64,000 nucleotides of DNA from Sphingobacteriales bacterium 44-61 (lineage in GTDB: Bacteria > Bacteroidota > Bacteroidia > Chitinophagales > Chitinophagaceae): the NCBI GenBank assembly GCA_001898405.1, contig MKTW01000011.1, positions 378,801-442,800 of the forward strand, given 5' to 3'. The position numbers were made by a program, and so were the translations under genes. The notes below the pieces were generated by a model. That model was given only the letters and a program-made list of their open reading frames with translations, was not told where the DNA came from and ran no database searches. Shown here one piece after another: positions 9,123-16,463 of the stretch. Numbering within the stretch: the first letter of the stretch is position 1; each line of letters opens with the position of its first letter.

Positions 9123-9766
9123 GGTTGATATAATTGTTGAAGTTTTCGAATGTTGCGAAGCTCCCTGGATCGTTGGTCACCCGATGCTTGTGTTTGGCGG
9201 CAGAAGGTTAACAGGAATTCCCGTTTATCTTCGAGGCTTTTCTTGAGTATTTCTAGGCGTTTAACTCTTTCCGGGTCCGTCATTACGTATGTGTCATTGA
9301 ATAAGACCCTGGCCAATTCCTTGTATTCAGTATCAACGTCGTCAAGGACGGCATTAAATACCTTGTCAATATATGCCAGTTCACCTGGTGGAAAGTCGCC
9401 GCTTGTTTTGAATTCACTATAGAAGTGTTTGCAGGTAGCGATTATTTGCCGGTACGTGGTGGCAATGTTGTCAATACCCACGTATTCTTTCGTGGCAGGA
9501 TTAACTTTCTCCAGCCGGTCAAAATAACCCGCGTGTTGCCGGAAGTCGCCACTTTTAATATCACCCACGATTGTCAGTCCCTCGTTAACGATTGCGTATC
9601 CTTTTTTTACATATTCCAAGTAGAGTTGTAGCTTGATGATTTGCTGAACTAGGTATTTGCGCTGTGTTTTTTTCTGGCGGAACCATTCAGACCAGGTTTG
9701 TGCATGGATAGTGCTTACAGGAAGCAGCAATGCGATAATCAAAGAGTATTTAATTTGGGCACGCAT
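9119..9766 (-). CDS. TraI-like conjugal transfer protein, copy 2 of 3
   Basis: A 215-aa exported helical protein with a signal peptide (residues 1-22, ending HAQ). It shares with copy 3 the segment KKGYAIVNEGLTIVGDIKSGDF, the 'VNPATKEY' turn and a 'MTDPERVKRLEILKKSLED' helix. It therefore belongs to the same TraI-like family rather than being an unrelated neighbour. It overlaps the following gene by four bases and follows copy 1 after four bases. A distinct role for each copy cannot be read from the sequence. Confidence 0.78.
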   Translation of the reverse strand: MRAQIKYSLIIALLLPVSTIHAQTWSEWFRQKKTQRKYLVQQIIKLQLYLEYVKKGYAIVNEGLTIVGDIKSGDFRQHAGYFDRLEKVNPATKEYVGIDNIATTYRQIIATCKHFYSEFKTSGDFPPGELAYIDKVFNAVLDDVDTEYKELARVLFNDTYVMTDPERVKRLEILKKSLEDKREFLLTFCRQTQASGDQRSRELRNIRKLQQLYQP

Positions 9767-9770
9767 GATT

Positions 9771-10457
9771 TTATTTTTTTAGACCATACAATCGCTCTAT
9801 ACTTTCCAGGTCTGCGAGATCTTTGGCTCTTTGTTTACTGACAACAATATTTTCACTGGTGAAGGATCGCAGGTCGCTTACCTGGGACTCTGTTTCATTT
9901 GCTACACGCGAAATGATTTCTATGCGGGCGGCATCAGGCATTTGAAAGGAAAATGATTTGACAACTAGTAGCAATTGATCGAGGTTGCCAAGGCTTGCCT
10001 CTATTATCCCGGTGTAAACGGAGTACATGTATTCTATCTCGCTTGGCGTGAAATGCTTGTCTTGCCGAAAGAGTTGAAACGCGCTTTTGTAATCAGCAAT
10101 TAATTGTTTTTGATCCTGGACAATACCAGTTACTTTTTGGTAGTAGGCAATGGCTGTCTTTACGCGCCAGAGCTCATCGAAATACCCCTCGTACAATTCT
10201 TTTTGTTTCCTGGTCCACTCGGCAATTTCGTCGAGCTTTAATTTCGCCAGGGTATTTTCGATTTTCTTTTGGATATTTTGCAGGTCGATTGTTTTATTCT
10301 GCAGGCGCTGGATTTTCAAGTCAATGGCCCGGATCACTTTTTTAGTCGCCGTGGCAATGGCTTCGATAACCACCACCTGGCTGTTGCCACTTGTTGGGAA
10401 TCCTAGCATGCAGCAGGCTATAATGCACGATATTAACAGGTGTTTTTTTGTGCTCAT
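9771..10457 (-). CDS. TraI-like conjugal transfer protein, copy 1 of 3
   Basis: A 228-aa exported protein: signal peptide (residues 1-27, ending NSQ), then a predicted coiled coil (about 40-80, KIQRLQNKTIDLQNIQKKI) and a helical body. It has the family's 'MPDAARIEIISRVANETESQV' helix and a 'SKQRAKDL' end. It lies 20 bases after the traG reading frame. It is the most divergent of the three copies but keeps the same order of landmarks, so tandem duplication within the operon is the simplest explanation. Confidence 0.75.
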   Translation of the reverse strand: MSTKKHLLISCIIACCMLGFPTSGNSQVVVIEAIATATKKVIRAIDLKIQRLQNKTIDLQNIQKKIENTLAKLKLDEIAEWTRKQKELYEGYFDELWRVKTAIAYYQKVTGIVQDQKQLIADYKSAFQLFRQDKHFTPSEIEYMYSVYTGIIEASLGNLDQLLLVVKSFSFQMPDAARIEIISRVANETESQVSDLRSFTSENIVVSKQRAKDLADLESIERLYGLKK

Positions 10458-10477
10458 CGTAATTGTTATTAATTGTT

Positions 10478-11548
10478 TTAACCTGCTTGTCGAAGATGGT
10501 TAGCTAGCATTTGTATGCCGCGCCAGGTACTACCGTACTTCGCGGCGTAGGCTTGCACTTTTATTTTCTCTTTTTCTTCCGTGGTATAGCAGAGGTATTC
10601 TTCGAGTGAAACTTCTGTCCGGTATACCTTGGAAACGATACCGGCTAAGCTGATAAATACTTCCTTGTACTTCTTGGTTGGATCATTGGCTTTATTGATG
10701 GAAAGCACTAGTGCTTTTTCACGGTCTGTCAAGCCAAGTAGCTCCTGTACCCGGTCAAACTTGTTGACATACTTGGTTTGATCGAGTATTATCTTGCAAT
10801 CGCTGTTGTTGATAATCGTATCCTTTATGATAGGAGAACTGATAATATCTTCCACTTCCTGCGTCACCACGATGGCTTCGCCATAATGTTTGCGGACAGT
10901 CTTAAAGAGATATTTAATGTATTCGGCCATCCCTTGGCGCATGATGGCTTTCCAGGCCTCCTCGATTAAGATAATTTTCCGGGTGCCTTTTAATTTGCGC
11001 ATCTTGGAAATAAAAGTTTCCATGATAATGATCGTCACCGTGGGAAAAAGGATGGGATGGTCTTTGATATTATCCAATTCGAACACGATGAATCGTTGTT
11101 CCAATAGGTTGAGGTTTTCCTTGGCGTTAAGTAAATAGCCGTATTCGCCACTGGCGTAGTAAGGCCGCAGCACGTACAAGAAGTTATCAATGTCAAAGTC
11201 TTTTTCCTTGATTCCTTCCTTGCGCAAACTGGCTAAGAAAATATCTTTTAGAAACTCGTAGAAGGTATTGAAGCATGGAAAAATTCCATCGTGTTGCTTG
11301 AGGTAATCAAAGTAAGCTTGTAACGCATTGGAAAGGGAAACATACTCGGAGCGCGTGAAAGATTCGTCATCCTTTTTCCAAAGTGCCAGCAGCAATGTTT
11401 TAATGCTTTCTTTTTTTTCCGTATCCAGTATTTCATCGCCGAGGAAAAAAGGGTTGAACCGAATAGGATCTTTTTCTGAATAAGTGAAATAATACCCATT
11501 GAGCAGTTCACATAATCCCCGGTAACTATGGCCCACGTCGACTACCAC
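10478..11548 (-). CDS. traG: TraG (VirB4 ATPase), C-terminal part of an interrupted gene
   Basis: This frame carries the ATPase core of TraG downstream of its P-loop: VVVDVGHSYRGLCELL at the start, a Walker B-like IILIEEAWKAIM near residues 190-201, and VTQEVEDIISSPI further on. The open frame actually extends upstream to 11620 and includes SGSGKSFF, but there is no ATG, only GTG at 11548. It is in the same frame as the N-terminal part at 11636-13003. The two are separated by a 45-nt insert with stops TGA and TAA. Alone, this fragment lacks the nucleotide-binding loop and should be inactive. Confidence 0.85.
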   Translation of the reverse strand: MVVDVGHSYRGLCELLNGYYFTYSEKDPIRFNPFFLGDEILDTEKKESIKTLLLALWKKDDESFTRSEYVSLSNALQAYFDYLKQHDGIFPCFNTFYEFLKDIFLASLRKEGIKEKDFDIDNFLYVLRPYYASGEYGYLLNAKENLNLLEQRFIVFELDNIKDHPILFPTVTIIIMETFISKMRKLKGTRKIILIEEAWKAIMRQGMAEYIKYLFKTVRKHYGEAIVVTQEVEDIISSPIIKDTIINNSDCKIILDQTKYVNKFDRVQELLGLTDREKALVLSINKANDPTKKYKEVFISLAGIVSKVYRTEVSLEEYLCYTTEEKEKIKVQAYAAKYGSTWRGIQMLANHLRQAG

Positions 11549-11614
11549 GGCGTGGCTGCCCTGTTCAACGTAGGAACGAAGCAGCAGGTTGGTAAAGAAA
11601 GATTTTCCAGATCC

Positions 11615-11659
11615 AGATTTTTAATGCCGGGCCACTCACTTAAGAATGGCCCGGCACAA
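11615..11659 (-). repeat. 45-nt in-frame palindromic insert in the TraG Walker A codons
   Basis: Read on the minus strand, TraG runs to the codons for FILGPS and then meets 45 extra bases. These contain TGCCGGGCCA and its exact complement TGGCCCGGCA (11647-11656 and 11625-11634) around a 12-nt loop, plus in-frame TGA (11636-11638) and TAA (11621-11623). After it the gene resumes with GSGKSFFTN. Deleting 45 nt gives GPSGSGKSFF, the standard TraG P-loop. A TCT serine codon stands on both sides of the insert, as a target duplication or a matched take-off/landing pair would. Confidence 0.85.
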
Positions 11660-13003
11660 AGAAGGACCCAGGATGAACTTATTCCTGTTGGTACAGATGC
11701 CCTTGTTCATGGGTTCGTCGGATATGTCCACGTGAAGCGGGATCCCGCTTACGCGATCAGCCAGCCTGATACCAAAGGGGCTGGTTGAGCTCTTGTAGCT
11801 TGTCTCTGTTGTGAAGAAGCAAGTAGCTTGTTCAGCAAAAACATCGAACAGCTCGCTGGATGCCAGGTCTGCGGCATTGCCAGGCATGGAGGCCCAGAAC
11901 AGGTGAGCCGCGCAGGCGGTTTCTTGTTTTGCTTTTGCATCTAGCTGGGCAAGCGCTGCAGACACTTTGTTTTTTACTTCTTTTGCTTGCTGTTTGTTGC
12001 CAGTCCACGCCAGTATATTGAAATGAGCCTTAACCGGCAGCCTCCCCTTGGAGATTGCTTCATTGAGAAAATTATTTGTGGCATCGCGGCTAATAGCGTT
12101 TTCACGGGAATAGGCGGAGAGTGATTGCAGGCGAAGCCGCTTGGTTTCTAATTTTTTGAGCGTTTCCTGTGCGTCATCTACGATAATAAACTGGTTGTAA
12201 ATATGGTTGCAGTTAAGTAGCTGGCCCAGTGGAGTGGCAAAACCTATACTGAAGCGCGTCCGGTCAGTGGAATATTTGTCGTACGAAATTCGTGGTCCGC
12301 AAAGTGCCGGTAGGTCTTCCACGTCAGCCAGGGAAAATAGCTGGCAATATTGGTCACCAATTTTCAATTCATGATCGACTTGGATATCACGAATAACCGG
12401 TTCTTCCTGGTCGTGTAACAGGTAGCAATATTTTTCAAGCAACCCACGGTGGTTTTCTGCGCTGGCGAGTTCCTCGTTTTTCATCCGGCGCAGTTCCATG
12501 AACCCGCTGCTTTGGAGGATACTACTAAATTGGCCAACTTTTTCAAAGAATACGTCCATGACTTTTGTGTCAGTGGCTTGCGGGGGCACTAGTGTAGGTT
12601 TAACCAAGTTCGAGGTAAGGGTGCTGGGCGTTCTTCGTCCTGCTGGTTTCTTCGTTAGGAACAGGTAGCATTTATGTTCCAGGTAGGGGCGTTCGTTAAA
12701 ATATAGTTCACTGCTATGTGCGAGGAATGTTTTTTCCTGTTCGCCGAATGTAGCCTTGTATTTACTTTCCATGTACCAATCTTGCTTGTGTACGATAGTG
12801 TGCATGGGTAGTGACTTGATCGCCTTTACCCAGGCGTGGTGCATTGCTTCAAAATCATTTGCACAAAGCGTGAATGCCTCGGGCAATGTCAGTTCGTATG
12901 CAAGGGTGATATCGCCTTGCTTACTGATAATGCAATCCTGTTCAATTTTGTAGATGGGCAATATTTCTTCGAGTTGTTTGACCTTTTTCATAATCTTTTT
13001 CAC
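11636..13003 (-). CDS. traG: TraG (VirB4 ATPase), N-terminal part of an interrupted gene
   Basis: TraG powers assembly of the mating channel. This 455-aa part has the usual start ('QLEEILPIYKIEQDCIISKQGDITLAYE') and the VirB4 N-terminal domain. It runs to RNKFILGPS, exactly the beginning of the Walker A motif, then reads into the palindromic insert and stops after nine foreign codons. An alternative start is the ATG at 12991. It overlaps traF by about 60 bases. Whether the full protein is ever made depends on bypass or readthrough of the insert. Confidence 0.88.
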   Translation of the reverse strand: MKKIMKKVKQLEEILPIYKIEQDCIISKQGDITLAYELTLPEAFTLCANDFEAMHHAWVKAIKSLPMHTIVHKQDWYMESKYKATFGEQEKTFLAHSSELYFNERPYLEHKCYLFLTKKPAGRRTPSTLTSNLVKPTLVPPQATDTKVMDVFFEKVGQFSSILQSSGFMELRRMKNEELASAENHRGLLEKYCYLLHDQEEPVIRDIQVDHELKIGDQYCQLFSLADVEDLPALCGPRISYDKYSTDRTRFSIGFATPLGQLLNCNHIYNQFIIVDDAQETLKKLETKRLRLQSLSAYSRENAISRDATNNFLNEAISKGRLPVKAHFNILAWTGNKQQAKEVKNKVSAALAQLDAKAKQETACAAHLFWASMPGNAADLASSELFDVFAEQATCFFTTETSYKSSTSPFGIRLADRVSGIPLHVDISDEPMNKGICTNRNKFILGPSLCRAILK

Positions 13004-13313
13004 TTAGCTGGATAAAAATGTTCCGGGAACGACTTTGAATAAATGGTGGCAGTTTTCTTTGCGCGGCTCTTTTTACCAGGCCATGTTCGCCGTATTTCTT
13101 ACTCAACCGCTGAACAACGATAAATAAACCAGCGCCAGACGGGATCACGATACCAAGGCAGGCGTAGATATTAATTCCAATGACATATATGATAGCAAAA
13201 AGCAAAAGCAACGCGACTAAGCTTACAGCTAGGTAGGCAATATATTGAGCGCGGATGCCTTTAAATTCGATGGAGCGGTTAATCCCTTTATTGATGTCAT
13301 ATACTGTTGACAT
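12942..13313 (-). CDS. traF: Conjugative transposon protein TraF (VirB3-like, DUF4133)
   Basis: A 123-aa protein beginning MSTVYDINKGINRSIEFKG, the signature N-terminus of DUF4133/TraF. Two membrane helices follow (about residues 26-45 and 48-66) and then a basic cytoplasmic tail. It is the small VirB3-like partner of TraG. It starts 11 bases after traE ends and overlaps the start of traG by about 60 bases, so its tail and the TraG start share sequence. Confidence 0.93.
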   Translation of the reverse strand: MSTVYDINKGINRSIEFKGIRAQYIAYLAVSLVALLLLFAIIYVIGINIYACLGIVIPSGAGLFIVVQRLSKKYGEHGLVKRAAQRKLPPFIQSRSRNIFIQLSEKDYEKGQTTRRNIAHLQN

Positions 13314-13324
13314 GCTTTTGGTAG

Positions 13325-13654
13325 TTATACGCCGAAAAAGCTTTTAAGCACCGTGGCTACGACCACCAGGAAAATGCAACTGCCAAACCATGCTGCTGCG
13401 ACCTTGTTGGTATCGCCATCACCGGAATTCCACTTGTTATATACTTTCACAGCACCAACAAGTCCAACTACCGCGCCTATGGCATAGAGTAGCGTCGTGC
13501 CAGTTCCGAAATAGCCTTTTACCAACTCGGTCGCTTTGTTGATGCCGGCGTTCCCGTCCTGGGATTTGGCGACCGCGGTAATTAAAACCAATGTCAAAGC
13601 TGCCAGTATTTTTTTCTTGGTATAGGAGTATCCCTTCAGTGTCGTTCTGCACAT
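13325..13654 (-). CDS. traE: Conjugative transposon protein TraE (DUF4134, VirB2-like)
   Basis: A 109-aa pilin-like protein: signal peptide ending AKSQ, then the DUF4134 landmarks GINKATELVKGYFGTGTTLLYAIGAVVG and VYNKWNSGDGDTNKVAAAWFGSC, with two membrane helices. The ATG at 13654 is preferred to the one at 13735, because it gives the usual family length and places the signal peptide near the start. It is the first core gene of the transfer cluster and lies 11 bases before traF. Confidence 0.92.
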   Translation of the reverse strand: MCRTTLKGYSYTKKKILAALTLVLITAVAKSQDGNAGINKATELVKGYFGTGTTLLYAIGAVVGLVGAVKVYNKWNSGDGDTNKVAAAWFGSCIFLVVVATVLKSFFGV

Positions 13655-13779
13655 AATCAAATTGTATTTTATTTGGAGAAAAGTAAGGTGCGAGGAAAGC
13701 AAGGCCCACTTGTTAAACCGGGAGCGCACCTTCATTTGCCACTAACAGGCAGGCACTTGCTTTTTAATTGCGGCGGGAA

Positions 13780-14295
13780 CTATTGCCATAAATCCAGTAG
13801 CTGTTGCTTGGTAAATTGTAGCCCGCAGTCACGTTCTACGGAAATGGCAATGAAGCTATTGATTGCGTCAAAATATTCTGTGTTGCGAAATAGTTGGTAC
13901 CTACCGGTAACATTTTTAATCTTCGAGTATATATCCTGGTGATTCGGGGGATTGGGGCTGGTGTCAATAATATCCTGGACTTTTTCCACTACAATTTCAG
14001 CGGCTTTCAATAACACGGTTTCTTCGTCCTCGACCATTTCAAAGGGGGGCTCATCTTCGTCGCTGCGTGGAACGAGTGTTAATACGTCATCTTCCATAGG
14101 GTGATCAATGGGTTTATCAATAAATTCATGAGGTTGAGCAGAGAAATTTTGTTGGATGGGGGGATTCCATTTCCTACCGGTAGTTTGTCCTAGCATGGAC
14201 ATCGCTCTTTTCCTGAATGCAAAAAAGATAATTAAGTAATAGGTGGCAATAATTGCAGCGGCGATAACAATAATTGGGAGCAGGCTAGTAGTCAT
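13780..14295 (-). CDS. Membrane-anchored hypothetical protein of the transfer operon
   Basis: A 171-aa protein with one N-terminal membrane helix (residues 5-27), an acidic, Pro-rich middle (about 55-95) and a C-terminal helical domain ending in LLDLWQ. No known family was recognised. Its place immediately upstream of traE suggests it is the first gene of the transfer operon, where small accessory proteins are common. The region before it (14296-14506) probably holds the operon promoter, but no clear motif was found. Confidence 0.65.
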   Translation of the reverse strand: MTTSLLPIIVIAAAIIATYYLIIFFAFRKRAMSMLGQTTGRKWNPPIQQNFSAQPHEFIDKPIDHPMEDDVLTLVPRSDEDEPPFEMVEDEETVLLKAAEIVVEKVQDIIDTSPNPPNHQDIYSKIKNVTGRYQLFRNTEYFDAINSFIAISVERDCGLQFTKQQLLDLWQ

Positions 14296-14506
14296 TTTGT
14301 TTTCATTTGAGTGAAAAGATGCTTGGAGAAATAGTACAGTGCAAATATGTGCCAGCGTGCAAGGGCAATTCCAGAGTACGAGAGGAGACTCGGTAAGATT
14401 TTTGAAATTTATTTTTGACGCATTTATTAGCGGGGATACAACAGGGGGCGCTCATGGCAACAAGCAGTTTGAATAGGTGAATGATTTGTGCTTAGCATAC
14501 AGCACC

Positions 14507-15382
14507 CTAGTGATGCGGCCTGGACTGTATTTCATCGACATATTTTAGGTAGTCTTCTTTTAGTCCATCGATATATATCGTATAGCCGCTTTTTCGACGG
14601 AGTATTTCCTGGAAATCCCGGGAGGGATTGGTCAGGACGATATTGAATACCCATTGCAGGTATTCAAAAATTTCTTTCAAGGTGGCTTTGCCATTATTAA
14701 AACTTCCTTTTGCCTTGTACGCGTAAGCCATCTCGATTAGGGCAGATTTTGGGTCTGTCCAGGTGAGTTTTTTGCTGGGGATTGGCGTTGCGGCAATGGT
14801 TTGCGTCTGTGTGGTAGTTGCTAATTGCTGGGCAGGTTTTTCAAGATAGTTAATGAGTAATTCGTTGGCGAGAATTTCTGCGAAGATGTTGTCATGGCTG
14901 GTGCAGAAATTAGGGTGATAGTAGCTGTCAAAGAGGCGGCGCTGGATGGGTATTATATCCGCGGAGCGCCTGAAAAATATATCATCCAAGTAAGTTTCAT
15001 TTCCGCGGTAATAACGATAAAAGAACCTGTTTTTCTCAAAAAAGGTCATTACCCGGTCAATTTCTTTTCCAGGTTGTTCTTTTGTTAGCCCGGTTGGTTG
15101 TGCAGTTTCTATATTATATATTTTATAGAAGTATAGTAGTCGTCCATAAATTGCCGTTTTTATTTCTTTGAAAAACTCGATTTCTTCCTGTCGATCCTTG
15201 AATGAATACTGTACAATATAGTCGCGTAGTTTGTCAAGGTAGTCGACGCAAAGACGAATTGACTGCTGCGCTTGCTTGATAACGGAAAACGAAAACATAT
15301 TCTGATTGTCTTCCAACTCTTGGAATAGATCATCTTTAAGAGCATTCCAGAACTTTCCGCCATTTTGTATAGTAGTTTCCAT
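14507..15382 (-). CDS. rteC: RteC-family regulator
   Basis: RteC is known in CTnDOT as the regulator that switches on element excision. The 291-aa protein matches the RteC domain. It has an N-terminal helical part with QAQQSIRLCVDYLDKLRDYI and a C-terminal helix-turn-helix-like part with LTWTDPKSALIEMAYAY, GSFNNGKATLKEIFEYLQWVFNI and a FQEILRRKSGYTIYIDGLK segment. It lies upstream of the transfer operon and divergent from a two-component pair. This is the best marker that the region is an ICE. Its link to an excision operon cannot be tested here. Confidence 0.9.
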   Translation of the reverse strand: METTIQNGGKFWNALKDDLFQELEDNQNMFSFSVIKQAQQSIRLCVDYLDKLRDYIVQYSFKDRQEEIEFFKEIKTAIYGRLLYFYKIYNIETAQPTGLTKEQPGKEIDRVMTFFEKNRFFYRYYRGNETYLDDIFFRRSADIIPIQRRLFDSYYHPNFCTSHDNIFAEILANELLINYLEKPAQQLATTTQTQTIAATPIPSKKLTWTDPKSALIEMAYAYKAKGSFNNGKATLKEIFEYLQWVFNIVLTNPSRDFQEILRRKSGYTIYIDGLKEDYLKYVDEIQSRPHH

Positions 15383-15709
15383 AAAAAGTGATTTGTCGAT
15401 TTTTCTATGAATGTTGCTGGTGGCCGTTGATTACAAATATGTCCACATGCCGGGGTGAAAAGCAATAAGCAACTTGCCATATTTTTCTACGCTGTTTTAC
15501 GTATAGGGGCGATGGTAATGGGTGTAACTGTTACGAGCCGGTATTTGTAAGCAAAGCAAAAGCGGAATTTTATTTTGGAGAATCTTCAATTGGCAGGCGT
15601 CGTTAGGTAATTGGTAGGTGCGGGCTTATTGTTTATAACTGTTTTGTGTGTAAGCTATGATTAAGGGTAAACTCTTGATAATTTATTAACTTTAAGCAAA
15701 CCTTGTCGT
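15383..15709. other. Divergent promoter region between rteC and the LytTR regulator
   Basis: These 327 bases separate two divergent regulators and hold no gene. The part before 15710 is AT-rich and contains TTGATAATTTATTAACTTTA, which only partly resembles the Bacteroidota promoter pattern. Promoters for both directions should lie here. LytTR-type direct repeats were looked for but not recognised with confidence. Confidence 0.4.
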
Positions 15710-16453
15710 ATGACGTTATCCCTTCCTTTGAAAGTTATCGTTATAGATGATGAGCCATCCATTCAACAAGAGATTGAGTCGTTACTAAAGCCGATCCATG
15801 GTTTTACTTTTGTCGGCGCTTGCCCAAGCGTGAAAAAGGCGGTTACATTTATTGAACAGTTTGATCCCGGTGTATTGTTATTGGATGTAGAATTACCGGA
15901 TGGAACAGGGTTCGATCTCCTGGAAAAAATTTCGGTGCCGTACAAGGTCATTTTTTTGACTTCCCACGATGAATATGCCATCAGGGCAATTAAGTTTGGC
16001 GCGCTGGATTATCTTTTAAAGCCTATTGATGCTAAGGAATTTTACGAGGCGCTGGGAAAAGTGCGGGCGTCAATTTCGCCTTTGCAGGTACAGTATCAAG
16101 TCGCTAACTATGGATTCAAAAACGAGTTTCCTACTCGTTTAGCTCTCCGGTTTAACGAGTTCCTGGAAATTGTCGAAGTGCAGGATATTATGTATTGTGT
16201 TGCAGAAGGCAGCTATACAGTTTTTCACCTCGACAGCGGCAGAAAACTCGTTTCTTCTAAAAATCTAAAAGAGTACCAGGACATATTGCCGGCGGGACAA
16301 TTTTTGCGTTCGCATTATTCTTATTTAGTCAATACCCATTTTATGCAACGATATCACCGCGAGGGTTACCTGGAGTTAAAAGATAAGACAAGACTCCCGG
16401 TCGCGGTCCGGCGTAGAGATGAGGTGGTTGATTATTTTAAAAACCTACAATAA
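15710..16453 (+). CDS. LytTR-type response regulator
   Basis: A 247-aa two-component regulator. The receiver domain (about residues 7-125) shows the acidic pair in VIDDE, the phosphoacceptor Asp59 in LLLDVELPDG, Thr/Ser in FLTSHDEYAIRA and Lys in YLLKPID. The LytTR DNA-binding domain (about 145-245) includes DIMYCVAEGSYTVFHL and FLRSHYSYLVNTHFM. The gene is followed at once by its likely histidine kinase. Targets are unknown; proximity to rteC makes control of the element a reasonable guess. Confidence 0.93.
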   Translation: MTLSLPLKVIVIDDEPSIQQEIESLLKPIHGFTFVGACPSVKKAVTFIEQFDPGVLLLDVELPDGTGFDLLEKISVPYKVIFLTSHDEYAIRAIKFGALDYLLKPIDAKEFYEALGKVRASISPLQVQYQVANYGFKNEFPTRLALRFNEFLEIVEVQDIMYCVAEGSYTVFHLDSGRKLVSSKNLKEYQDILPAGQFLRSHYSYLVNTHFMQRYHREGYLELKDKTRLPVAVRRRDEVVDYFKNLQ

Positions 16454-16463
16454 ACTTTTAGAA

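Noticed and set aside
11615-11659. The TraG insert as a transcription terminator
   Set aside because: The hairpin is strong, but no T run follows on either strand and it lies inside a reading frame.
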